DNA from: Curtanaerobium respiraculi
GTDB taxonomy: Bacteria > Actinomycetota > Coriobacteriia > Coriobacteriales > Eggerthellaceae
Direction: 5' to 3'
Assembly: GCF_024609215.1 (NCBI RefSeq)
Contig: NZ_JANIPD030000008.1
Coordinates: 1-33,779 of the forward strand
Length of the DNA stretch: 33,779 nt
The first letter of the stretch is position 1, and the number at the start of each line of letters is the position of its first letter. The notes under the pieces were generated by a model. It was not told the origin of the DNA and ran no database searches. It was given only the letters and a program-made list of their open reading frames with translations. Of this stretch, positions 5,811-13,105 are shown piece after piece. The position numbers and the translations under genes are program-made.

Positions 5811-7080
5811 GGCCTGCCTCCTTCTCCTCTGCTGCGGCGAGCATCGCCCTGAGCTGGTCCGCCGAGAACGTGAGCGCGCCGGCGGCAGCGCTCGGCGCTG
5901 CGGCGGGGCTCGGGAAGTCGTAGAGCGAGTCGAGGTCTACGTCGAACGAGTCCGCCACCTTGTCCACGGCGGCGCGCTTGGCGTCCGGATCCACGTCGGC
6001 GTAGATGTCCAGGGTCATCGACACGCTCGCGTGCCCCAGGTAGCTCGCCACGGTCCTCACGTCGCAGCCGCCCACAATCATCATGGTGGCGAAGGTGTGC
6101 TTGAGGTCGTGGAAGGTGCACTTGAAGCCGTTCATCTTGCAGAAGGCGGCGAAGTCCTTGCCGAGCTGCGTGGGGTTGTAGGGCCGGCTCTCCTCCTCCT
6201 GCGTGCCCAGTATGTAGGGGTCTCCCAGCGCCACGCCCATCTCGCGCGTCACGCGCTCAGCGTCGCGGCGCCTGGCGGAGAGCATCGTGTCCAGGTGCCT
6301 GGTGAGGGGTATCGTCCTGGCGGAGCTCCCGGTCTTGGGCTCCTTCACGTAGAAGCCGCCCGGGCCGTTCCCCAGGGCGTGGCTCACGGTTATGGCGCCG
6401 TCGTCGGAGAGGTCGGACCACCTGAGGGCGCAGACCTCGCCGCGCCTCATGCCCGTGGTGAGGGCAATCTCCACCGCAAAGCCCAGCGGCTGGGGCTCTG
6501 CCTGCATGGCGAGGCGCAGCATGCGCGTGCGCTCCTCGCGCGAGAGCGCGTTGATGAGCGTCTTCACGCGCTTGGGCGGCTTGCAGAAGTCGCAGGGGTT
6601 CTTCGCTATGAGGTCCTGCGCCACGGCCCACTTGAGCGCCTGCTTGAGCAGGCGGAAGGCCTTCGAGCAGCTCTTGGGCGCGTAGCCGTCCGCGCTCATG
6701 TCGTGCATCCACCCGGAGATGTCCGGTATGGAGAGCTCGGCGAGCTTCGCGTTGCCGAGGTAGCGGCAGATGATGCGCGTCTCCGCGCGGTAGCCGCGCA
6801 CCGTGGAGGGCTCGATGGTGCCGGAGCCCTCCTTGTGGCGCATGAACGAGGCCATGAAGTCGCGCAGGGAGACGTTGGAGGACGACGCTCCTCCCAGGAG
6901 CTCGAGCTCCACGATGAGTGCGTCGCGCGCCCGCTCCGCCTGCCTTTGCGTCTTGGCGACGAGGGTGTGGTAGGTCCTGACCACCTCGCCGGTTACGGGG
7001 TCGGTGTGCGAGAGGCTGCATTCCCATTGGTCCGTGTTGCGTCTTCGCCTGAGCGACCTGCTTGTGTACCTGGTGTCCAT
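5797..7080 (-). CDS. int: Tyrosine integrase of an integrative element
   Basis: A 427-residue site-specific recombinase. ATG 7080 is chosen because AGGAGG lies directly before it; the frame is open further upstream but without a better site. An N-terminal arm-binding region (about 1-65) is followed by a SAM-like core-binding domain (70-170) and a catalytic domain (180-365). Catalytic positions visible are R212 (TTGMRRGEV), K249, H324, H350 (YLGHA) and Y360 (TLDIYAD). The second arginine of the usual HxLRHT motif is lysine here (HDLKHT, K327), which could reduce activity. The gene sits beside a tRNA-Met 3' half, the likely attachment site, and its 3' end overlaps the micro-ORF. Relics of related integrases lie at 637, 2797, 12883 and 31593. 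Confidence 0.9.
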   Translation of the reverse strand: MDTRYTSRSLRRRRNTDQWECSLSHTDPVTGEVVRTYHTLVAKTQRQAERARDALIVELELLGGASSSNVSLRDFMASFMRHKEGSGTIEPSTVRGYRAETRIICRYLGNAKLAELSIPDISGWMHDMSADGYAPKSCSKAFRLLKQALKWAVAQDLIAKNPCDFCKPPKRVKTLINALSREERTRMLRLAMQAEPQPLGFAVEIALTTGMRRGEVCALRWSDLSDDGAITVSHALGNGPGGFYVKEPKTGSSARTIPLTRHLDTMLSARRRDAERVTREMGVALGDPYILGTQEEESRPYNPTQLGKDFAAFCKMNGFKCTFHDLKHTFATMMIVGGCDVRTVASYLGHASVSMTLDIYADVDPDAKRAAVDKVADSFDVDLDSLYDFPSPAAAPSAAAGALTFSADQLRAMLAAAEEKEAGHGRL

Positions 7081-7114
7081 GTCTCCTCCTAACGAGTTTT
7101 CAACAGCCATTTGT

Positions 7115-7157
7115 GACCACCATTTTGACCACCAAAGTGACCACCAAATGACCACCA
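7115..7157. repeat. Four GACCACCA direct repeats upstream of the integrase
   Basis: GACCACCA occurs at 7115-7122, 7127-7134, 7139-7146 and 7150-7157, spaced 11-12 bp, about one helical turn. They lie between the integrase start and the tRNA scar. Such arrays fit integrase or excisionase arm sites, or an operator controlling integrase. Confidence 0.75.
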
Positions 7158-7283
7158 AACCGAAGATGGAGACATGGAAGCTGGAGATTCTGGAGAAGCG
7201 GGAGATTAGAAAAACCACAGGTCAGACGCATATCGGCTGCGCTGTGGATCGGCTAGATTTGCAGTGAAACGGCCTCTGACTCG

Positions 7284-7328
7284 CTCATAACCCGAAGGTC
7301 AGGGGTTCGAATCCCTTCCCCGCGACCA
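7284..7328 (+). other. tRNA-Met 3' half: probable attachment site (att) scar
   Basis: The sequence from CTCATAACCCG to CCCCGCGACCA is the 3' half of a tRNA with a CAU anticodon: anticodon loop, TTCGAATCC T-loop and 3' acceptor strand ending ACCA. The 5' half is not present upstream, so it is not a functional tRNA gene. Tyrosine integrases commonly recombine in tRNA 3' ends, and an integrase start lies about 200 bp away. Confidence 0.8.
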
Positions 7329-7335
7329 AAAAAGC

Positions 7336-7367
7336 CCCTGACCAGCACAAGCTGGTCAGGGTTTTTA
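7336..7367 (+). terminator. Rho-independent terminator after the tRNA scar
   Basis: The stem CCCTGACCAGC / GCTGGTCAGGG (11 bp, loop ACAA) is followed by TTTTTATTT. It lies seven nt after the tRNA 3' end, where a tRNA gene's own terminator would be expected. Confidence 0.85.
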
Positions 7368-7408
7368 TTTGCGGGGGAATTTTCCATCCGAAAAGGTTTA
7401 CCCCACCG

Positions 7409-8424
7409 TCATCTCCCCAGGAGGAAGTCAATGGCGTTCACGATGCGGATCCCATCGATGTTCGTTGGATAGTCGCCCTTCCCGACGACCACCATTTTGG
7501 GGAAGGCGTCGTGGATAATCCGCAGGGGCGCGAGCTCGCGCTCCAGGGTGCCCGGGTCGGTTATGTCCTCGCTCACCTGGATGTAGGTCGTCGAGTCGTC
7601 CTTCCGTGCGACGAAGTCGACCTCGCCGCCTCGGAGCTTCCCCACCGAGACCTCAAAACCCCCGTATCTCAGCTGCAGGAACACGATGTTCTCCAGCACC
7701 CTCCCGGGGTCGGCGCCCCGATAGCCTTCCAGGTAACTCCGGATGCCCGTATCCGCGACGTAGTGCTTGCCGAGCGTCTTCAATAGCTCCTTGCCTTTGA
7801 TGTCGTAGCGCCGGACGGGGTAGAAGAGGTACGCCTCGACGAGCGCGCCTATGTAGGCGTCGACCGTGGAGTTGGCGACCTTCATGCCCTCGGAGTTTAT
7901 GGCGCCGGCAATGCTGTTCACGGAGTTGGAGCTCCCGACGTTGTCCGCCAAGAATTCGCAGATGCGTTTCAGCAAATCGGGGTTGGTGATTCTCCTGCGG
8001 TCCCTTCTTCGGTCGCGTTCCAGTATGTCCCGCACGATGACCGTGTCGTGCAGGGACTTCAGGTACCTGCGATGCTCGTCCCGGTCAGGCTCGCGCAGCG
8101 CGAGGTAGGGGAAGCCCCCGTAGCGAGTCGACCGCCTTCTCCCAGCCTTCCACGTCCTGCAGCTCGTCGAAGAACAGATAGGGATGCGCGCTTCCCTTCG
8201 TATCCTCGATCACGAGGTCGTAAAGCTGGCGGTAGTCCCCAATTCCGTCGAAGCGCATGGGCTCCATCTTGTAGAAGAAGATGTCCTTCGTGTTCTTCCC
8301 TTGTGCCAGCAGGTCGTTCGAGGAGCGTCGACTTACCGCAGCGTCTGACGCCGGTCACCACCTTGATGACATCGGTGTCCTGGAATGCCTTGAGCTCGTC
8401 GAGGTATTTGTCGCGTGGAATCAT
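7409..8424 (-). pseudogene. Broken AAA ATPase with DUF4143-type C-terminal domain
   Basis: Start ATG 8424. The first 30 residues reach an intact Walker A (GVRRCGKST), then the frame shifts within a few codons. A neighbouring frame continues with MEPMRFDGIGDYRQLYDL and the Walker B line YLFFDELQDVEGWEKAVDS. Another frame then resumes directly at YGGFPYLALREPD, so some 70-80 codons containing the 'TGSN' sensor region are deleted. The last 208 residues (7409-8035) are open and carry the family segment VRRYDIKGKE and the PD-(D/E)XK-like GEVDFVARKD, then YIQVSED. With a frameshift and a central deletion it cannot be an active ATPase. The C-terminal piece might still be translated. Confidence 0.85.
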
Positions 8425-8431
8425 CGTGTTC

Positions 8432-8472
8432 CAATCTTAAAAAATCGCAAAGATTGCAAGTTTTTGAGATTG
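8432..8472. repeat. Repeats upstream of the broken ATPase gene
   Basis: CAATCTT (8432-8438) and its complement AAGATTG (8450-8456) form an inverted repeat, and GAGATTG follows at 8466-8472. They lie just before the ATG in an AT-rich patch. An operator is plausible; the other ATPase genes in the window also carry repeats in this place. Confidence 0.45.
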
Positions 8473-8600
8473 TGCCACACCAGGCACGACGCGTCGTCCG
8501 AGTTGGGATTCGTGCGGACAAGGATAACGTGTTGGTGCATTGGCTTCGCTGCGATGGCCATTCATGGTGTTTGCGGGAGTGCACCTCGGATTGGTTGTTT

Positions 8601-8838
8601 CCGAGCGAGCTGCGCAAACACTGCGAGGGGAGAATTGGAAACGCCCGTTTTCCGAAATCGGGGGGAAACAGGGGGAATGCCAGAGAGCACGAGGAGCCAC
8701 GAGAAACGAGAGCCGATAGAAAAATAGCGGTTTAGCGGGGGCTTTGGTTTTCTCAGCGGGAGAAACGGGACGTCCCGATACAAAAGACGCAGATTCATAA
8801 CCCGGAGGTCGTTGGTTCAAATCCTGCTCCCGCGACCA
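8601..8838 (+). repeat. Direct repeat A ending in a tRNA-Met 3' half (att-like scar)
   Basis: This stretch is a diverged copy of 11986-12222. Shared blocks include GCAAACA and GCGAGGGG, then a TTTTC-GGAATCGGGGGGAA-type block, GAGAGCCGATAGAAAAATA, GGGGCTTT followed by GTTTTCT, and GACGTCCCGATAC. It ends with the 3' half of a CAU-anticodon tRNA (8795-8838, ATTCATAACCCGGAGG to CGCGACCA). No 5' tRNA half is present. It contains no convincing gene. Confidence 0.75.
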
Positions 8839-8868
8839 AAATCACTCAATTGGCCTGCTAAACCGACG

Positions 8869-8906
8869 CTCCTATAGGTTGTCAAGAGGCAATCTATAGG
8901 AGTTTT
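8869..8906 (+). terminator. Rho-independent terminator
   Basis: CTCCTATAG (8869-8877) pairs with CTATAGGAG (8894-8902), followed by TTTT. It sits 30 nt after the tRNA 3' half, the same arrangement as at 7336. Confidence 0.7.
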
Positions 8907-9002
8907 ATCGTATGAACGTGTAGTACCCATTCTCCAAGGTCAATTTTCTTGCGTGCTGGACAAAACTCCCCGTAGCTATTTTGAAACAGCTTCCTAGCTC
9001 TT

Positions 9003-9068
9003 TGGGCCCATAACCCGGAGGATTTGAGCGAGTCCTTGGACCGCTGGTTCGAATCCGGTTCCAGGGCA
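9003..9068 (+). other. Degenerate tRNA-like 3' fragment
   Basis: GGGCCCATAACCCGGAGG resembles a CAU anticodon arm. Some 21 nt later comes GGTTCGAATCC, a T-arm, then an end rich in purines (CCAGGGCA). The pieces are out of normal spacing, so it may be a decayed attachment scar. This is a weak call. Between 8907 and 9134 nothing else is recognised. Confidence 0.35.
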
Positions 9069-9134
9069 AGCTGAAGCTTGCCTGTCCTCGCTGTAATCGA
9101 GCTTCGCCATTCTGTGATTGCCTTTTCGGAATTA

Positions 9135-9226
9135 GGTCACTTTCGTGATTGAAATCCGATAAAATGAATGATAACATCATTCCGAAACTTGGTCACTATT
9201 GTTACTTAAATCCGAAATTGGGGTGC
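9135..9226 (+). promoter_or_regulatory. Direct repeats upstream of the ATPase gene at 9228
   Basis: A 25-nt unit (GGTCACT to AAATCCGA) at 9135-9159 recurs at 9191-9215 with 20 of 25 bases the same. The core 'CCGAAA.TTGG' recurs a third time at the start codon side (9211-9222). The region is AT-rich compared with the gene. An operator close to the promoter is the likely role. Confidence 0.55.
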
Positions 9227-9227
9227 T

Positions 9228-10517
9228 ATGATCCAGAGGGAACGATACATAAACCTTCTCGCAAGCAAGCAATGGAACGGCAGGGTAAAGGTCGTTACCG
9301 GGATTAGGCGCTGCGGCAAGAGCACCATCCTGTTCGACCTCTATAAGGACCGCCTGCTCACCTCGGGCGTGAAAAGAGAGCAAATCGTCGAGTTGGCACT
9401 CGATGACGATGCGAACGAGATGTACCACAACCCCCGGGAACTGTCGCTCTACGTGCGTGAGCGCATAGCGAATAGCGACGAGAAATATTATCTGATGATT
9501 GACGAGATCCAATACGCCATCTCGAAGGAAGAGCTGCGCAACCATGACGCGCCGGTGAGGATCTACGGCGTGCTGAACGGGCTGCTGCGGATGAATAACG
9601 TGGATATATACGTTACCGGCAGCAACTCGAAGCTGCTTTCGAAGGACGTTTCGACCGAGTTCAGGGGGCGCGGGGACGTCGTCCACGTGTACCCCCTCTC
9701 GTTCAGCGAGTTCTACTCCGCCAGGGGCGGGGACAAGCGCGACGCGTACGACGAGTACATGATGTTCGGGGGGATGCCGTACCTGTCGATGCTGGGCTCC
9801 GACGACGAGAAGTACGCGTACCTTTCCGACCTCTTCGAGGAGATATACTTCAAGGACATAGAGGAGAGGTACACAATCGAGCTGCCCGGCGTCCTGAGGA
9901 GCCTGACGAACTCCCTCTGCTCGTCGATCGGCTCGCTGACGAACGCGAGCAAGATATCTAGGACGATCAAGGGCGTCCAACGAGCCGACGTGGATCCAGA
10001 GACTGTCGACACCTACCTCGGGTACCTGCAGGAATCCTTCCTGTTCTCCAAGGCACAGAGATACGACGTCAAGAGGAAGCGGTACTTCGAGTATCCGTCG
10101 AAGTATTACTGCACCGACGTCGGCCTCCGGAACGTCAGGCTGGGGCTGCGGCAGATGGAGAAAACCCACATCATGGAGAACTGCCTGTACAATGAGCTGC
10201 TGGCACGTGGCTATTCCGTGGATGTCGGGGTGGTCGCGCTTCGCGAGAAGGACAGCAAGGGATCGATTAAGCAGAAGAACTGCGAGATCGACTTCATCGC
10301 CCGAAAAGGAAACAGGAAGTACTACGTTCAGTCGGCCTTGAGCATGGACGATTCAGCCAAAGAGAAGACCGAGCTGCGACCGCTTCTTGCAATCAAGGAT
10401 TCCTTCCGCAAGATTGTTGTGTCGAGGTCGTACGGCAAAAGCTGGGTGGATGAGGACGGTATCCTGAGGATAGGCCTCATAGACTTTCTCCTCGACCAAA
10501 ACAGCTTGGATAGGTAA
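9228..10517 (+). CDS. AAA ATPase with DUF4143-type (PD-(D/E)XK-like) C-terminal domain
   Basis: A 429-residue protein of the large bacterial and archaeal family of predicted ATPases with a C-terminal nuclease-like domain. Walker A is GIRRCGKST (25-33), Walker B YLMIDEIQ (88-95), and the sensor-like YVTGSNS is at 128-134, followed by STEFRGRGDVVHVYPLSF. A winged-helix-like linker (about 220-290) leads to the C-terminal domain with CEIDFIARKG (D355) and YYVQSAL (Q368), a nuclease motif variant in which the catalytic Glu is Gln and the lysine is missing. Biological role is not established for the family. The gene is intact, has its own repeats upstream, and ends 26 nt from the convergent ATPase gene. 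Confidence 0.88.
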   Translation: MIQRERYINLLASKQWNGRVKVVTGIRRCGKSTILFDLYKDRLLTSGVKREQIVELALDDDANEMYHNPRELSLYVRERIANSDEKYYLMIDEIQYAISKEELRNHDAPVRIYGVLNGLLRMNNVDIYVTGSNSKLLSKDVSTEFRGRGDVVHVYPLSFSEFYSARGGDKRDAYDEYMMFGGMPYLSMLGSDDEKYAYLSDLFEEIYFKDIEERYTIELPGVLRSLTNSLCSSIGSLTNASKISRTIKGVQRADVDPETVDTYLGYLQESFLFSKAQRYDVKRKRYFEYPSKYYCTDVGLRNVRLGLRQMEKTHIMENCLYNELLARGYSVDVGVVALREKDSKGSIKQKNCEIDFIARKGNRKYYVQSALSMDDSAKEKTELRPLLAIKDSFRKIVVSRSYGKSWVDEDGILRIGLIDFLLDQNSLDR

Positions 10518-10543
10518 GCGTGCGGAAGCGGCTCTTGGGGCGC

Positions 10544-11824
10544 TCAGGGGCGGAGGCAGGCGAGAGGCACAACAAGCACGCCGTCGTCCCGACGGTAGCC
10601 GTACTGCGTGCCCGTCACCACCAGTTTGAGATCGGGCGGCCTCAGCGGCACCTGCTTTTCCTTTTCGTTATGTTCCTCCACCAAGGATTCGATCTTGCAG
10701 AGATGCTTGGCGCCATCGTTGATTTCGTGCGACCCGAGCTTGAACTCGATGAGCGCGTACCTTCCGTCTGCCAGATGGAGCACGCCGTCCGCTTCGAGCC
10801 CGTAGCGGTCCCGGTAGTACGACATCTGACCGCCCATGGCGACCGAGTACGCCTTCAGGTCGCGGATGCACAGCGACTCGAACAGGAAGCCGAGCGTCTT
10901 GAAGTCGGTGTCGAAGTAGGATGGCGAGAGTCCCAAGGCTGCTACCGCGACCGAGGGGTCCACCAGGTTGCGCTTGACCGACGAGCGGAGCGAGGTCTTG
11001 GACCTGATCGCCGGGGACCACGCCGGGACGTCGGAGACAATGTGGAGCTTCTCGAGCGCGGCGACGTACTCGTCGTAGGCCGTTCCGCCGACGTCGTGGT
11101 TGCCCCTCACATCCGCGATGAGCGTCTTCCTCTGGGCGGGCGTGCAGATGTTGCGTGCGTACGAGCGCAGGATCGCCTCGGCGACGAGAGGATTCCTGCG
11201 CACACCGTCGACACGCGATATGTCCACATGGGCCGTCTGCCAGAACAGGTCCCTTGCGACGTCGAGTCTCAGGTCGTCGGACTCCATGGAAATGGTTGAA
11301 GGCCAGCCGCCCCTGCAGATTGAGAAAATGAGGCCGTCGACCGTGAGCTCGGATGTGCAGCCTTGGTAGTCGTTGGGCTCGTCGAAGAGTCCGAGTAGCG
11401 ACACCTCCCCGTTCGATTCCCTGGATTCGAAGAGGCTCATGGGCAACATCTCGAGCGTGGAGATGCGCAGGGTTCCCGTATGGGGGGTCTCGACGTCGGC
11501 GGACGAGGAGCCCGTGAGGATGTACATACCACGCCGGCCTTCGTCGTCTACGGACTTCCGCACGGCGCCCCAGATCTTGGGGGCGTCCTGCCACTCGTCG
11601 AAGAGGCGCGGCCTCGCCCCTGCCAGGAGGCGCGAGGGCTGCACGCTCGCTACCTGCAAAAGCCCCTCGCGGACGTCCTCGTCCTGGAATTCCACGAAGC
11701 TGCCCGCATGCTGTTTTGCGGTCGTCGTCTTCCCACAGCCTTTGGGGCCCGTGATGTTGATCGCCCCGAACGCAGAAAGCTTTCTTTCGAGCAGCTCGTC
11801 CGCCACCCTCGGCAAGTACTCCAT
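10544..11824 (-). CDS. AAA ATPase with PD-(D/E)XK-type C-terminal domain
   Basis: 426 residues, start ATG 11824. Walker A is GPKGCGKTTT (26-35), Walker B RLFDEWQD (73-80), and YILTGSSS is at 101-108. The C-terminal domain has LEADGVLHLADG (D346) and ALIEFKLG (E360-x-K362), a complete D...ExK nuclease-type motif, unlike the neighbour at 9228. It belongs to the same broad ATPase clan but a different subfamily (longer middle region, IEFKLG ending). It lies tail to tail with the 9228 gene, within a segment bounded by the att-like repeats A and B. Function unknown; both could be cargo of one small element. Confidence 0.87.
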   Translation of the reverse strand: MEYLPRVADELLERKLSAFGAINITGPKGCGKTTTAKQHAGSFVEFQDEDVREGLLQVASVQPSRLLAGARPRLFDEWQDAPKIWGAVRKSVDDEGRRGMYILTGSSSADVETPHTGTLRISTLEMLPMSLFESRESNGEVSLLGLFDEPNDYQGCTSELTVDGLIFSICRGGWPSTISMESDDLRLDVARDLFWQTAHVDISRVDGVRRNPLVAEAILRSYARNICTPAQRKTLIADVRGNHDVGGTAYDEYVAALEKLHIVSDVPAWSPAIRSKTSLRSSVKRNLVDPSVAVAALGLSPSYFDTDFKTLGFLFESLCIRDLKAYSVAMGGQMSYYRDRYGLEADGVLHLADGRYALIEFKLGSHEINDGAKHLCKIESLVEEHNEKEKQVPLRPPDLKLVVTGTQYGYRRDDGVLVVPLACLRP

Positions 11825-11859
11825 ATCCGCCCCCTGTCATATTTGTCTGAGTTTATCAG

Positions 11860-11907
11860 AAACGATGTAAATTGGGGTAATTAAACGAGAGAAATTGGGT
11901 ATAAACG
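11860..11907 (-). promoter_or_regulatory. Direct repeats upstream of the ATPase gene at 10544-11824
   Basis: On the plus strand AAACG-N4-AAATTGGG(G)TA occurs at 11860-11879 and 11883-11901, and AAACGG begins again at 11903. Spacing is 20-23 bp, about two helical turns. The sequence differs from the repeats in front of the other ATPases. An operator role is inferred. Confidence 0.5.
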
Positions 11908-11985
11908 GCGAGTATTTTTGCTATTCACGTTTTGCAAGGATGTACCAGTTTTTGCAGGTTGCATGCAGCAGTCTCTTGTGCGTTC

Positions 11986-12222
11986 CCGAGCCAACCACGC
12001 AAACACCGCGAGGGGGGAATCGAAAACCCCGTTTTTCGGAATCGGGGGGAATCCGGGGGGAGCGACTGAGAATGCGTCTCTATGCTCACATCGAGAGCCG
12101 ATAGAAAAATAAGGGTTTAGAAGGGGCTTTAGTTTTCTAAATGGAAGAAACGAGACGTCCCGATACTGGAGACGCAGACTCATACCCGAAGGTCAGAGGT
12201 TAGAACCCCTTCCCCGCGACCA
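11986..12222 (+). repeat. Direct repeat B ending in a tRNA-Met 3' half (att-like scar)
   Basis: This is the partner of 8601-8838, in the same orientation and block order. It ends with ACTCATACCCGAAGGTC and CCCCGCGACCA (about 12178-12222), a CAU tRNA 3' half decayed by base loss in the anticodon loop and T-loop. Together the two repeats frame a 3.4-kb segment containing the two intact ATPase genes. Confidence 0.75.
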
Positions 12223-12236
12223 AGAACAAACGTTTT

Positions 12237-12256
12237 GACCTGCAGAAATGCAGGTC
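12237..12256. terminator. Hairpin after tRNA scar B
   Basis: GACCTGCA-GAAA-TGCAGGTC, an 8-bp perfect stem with a GNRA tetraloop, is followed by GATTTCG. It begins 15 nt after the tRNA-like 3' end, as at the other scars. The T-run is weak. Confidence 0.55.
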
Positions 12257-12265
12257 GATTTCGTT

Positions 12266-12298
12266 ATGCCACCATGCTTGGCACCAATTTGGCACCAA
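12266..12298. repeat. TTGGCACCAA direct repeats beside tRNA scar B
   Basis: TTGGCACCAA occurs at 12278-12287 and 12289-12298, with a related GCCACCA at 12268-12274. Spacing is 11 bp. The position relative to the tRNA scar and to an integrase relic (12883-13002) matches the GACCACCA array at 7115-7157. Confidence 0.6.
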
Positions 12299-12638
12299 AC
12301 AGCTTCGAATATCGGGCGCACCTTCGCGATGCCAGACGTCATATGTAAGAAGAAACCCCAGTTCAGACCGTTGCCGTTCGAGCCTTCACCGTCGCGTCGT
12401 GCACGAGGTGAGGCCAATCGTTAGTGCGAATACCCCGCGACCGAAATCCCCGGTGGCTTGGCCCGGCTTGGTTTGGGTTATCATTTCAGACGCTACGAAG
12501 CGCTCAGCGGGAAGCGCCGCTCATCCACCTCAATTCGCAAGGAAGGCCTGTGGCCATCAATTCGCTCGTCCTCCCGCTTCAACGTGGCGCTCTCTAATAA
12601 TCGAACCAGGATACTAATCTGACGGTGCCGTGGGCGGG
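12299..12638. other. Stretch without a recognisable gene
   Basis: Short open frames only; none resembles a known protein. CCCCGCGACC near 12432 repeats the last bases of the tRNA scars and may be another att trace, but it is too short to be sure. Confidence 0.4.
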
Positions 12639-12872
12639 TTATGCTCCCAGACGGTAGCCGAGACGGAACGCGGTTTGAATGCAGATGGGTTTGGCGGGGT
12701 CGGTTTCAGTCTTCTGCCGTATGTGCCTGATTATAGGTGGGCACGCTAATCGACCCGTTGAGGTAATCTTCTCCCCAGACCTCGCGCACGATGCCCTCCT
12801 TCGTATACACCTTTCCTGGGTTTCCGACAAAAGAGCGATGATCTGGAAATTCCTTCTTCGTGAGGCTGCTGC
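12639..12872 (-). pseudogene. C-terminal winged-helix domain of an OmpR-type response regulator, decayed
   Basis: Combining minus-strand frames gives LTKKEF, then IIALLS, then NPGKVYTKEGIVREVWGEDYL, then IRHIRQKTETDPAKP and FRLGYRLGA ending at TAA 12639. This is the standard DNA-binding effector domain of OmpR/PhoB regulators. At least three frame changes are needed, and the receiver domain is missing. It is joined directly to an integrase N-terminal fragment. Confidence 0.75.
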
Positions 12873-12882
12873 CGACCGAGAG

Positions 12883-13002
12883 ACCGCGCATCTCCAGCTC
12901 CACGATGAGCTCGTCGCGTTTCGCCCTTGCCTGCCTCTCGGTCTTCGCCTCGATTGCGTGATAGGCGGTTATCGGGTCTCCGGTGATTGGGCCTTTGTGC
13001 AT
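12883..13002 (-). pseudogene. Integrase N-terminal fragment
   Basis: KGPITGDPITAYHAIEAKTE and RDELIVELEMRG match the arm-binding region of the intact integrase (TDPVTGEVVRTYHTLVAKTQ and RDALIVELELLG). The start codon region and all of the rest are missing. It is fused to the response-regulator fragment downstream in one continuous minus-strand frame. Confidence 0.75.
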
Positions 13003-13105
13003 CAGTCGCGCCTGCTGCCGGCACCCCGAGAGCCTTTAGCGTTTCTTTAGGAACGTCTTCCAGGCTGGTATCCAGAACGAGAAACCGGGAATGAAAGGAA
13101 TTGCG

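Noticed and set aside
5620-7092. A 490-codon plus-strand open frame opposite the integrase
   Set aside because: It is a GC-rich antisense shadow: the minus strand has a full-length integrase with catalytic motifs and a ribosome binding site, while the plus frame has no recognisable domain.
7115-7157. CRISPR array
   Set aside because: Units of 8 bp every 11-12 bp with no unique spacers; no cas genes.
7284-7328. Functional tRNA-Met gene
   Set aside because: No D-arm, 5' acceptor strand or anticodon 5' stem is present upstream; only the 3' half exists.
9177-10169. A 330-codon minus-strand open frame opposite the ATPase at 9228
   Set aside because: Shadow of a clear ATPase gene; its end also overlaps the operator repeats.
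12706-13002. A novel 98-residue gene
   Set aside because: It is a chimera of integrase and response-regulator pieces with further frameshifts, better described as two pseudogene fragments.
13003-13100. Leader peptide or lantibiotic precursor upstream of the immunity operon
   Set aside because: No frame gives a convincing leader followed by a Cys/Ser/Thr-rich core; the minus-strand reading (LVLDTSLEDVPKETLKALG) is part of a longer shadow frame without a start or family.
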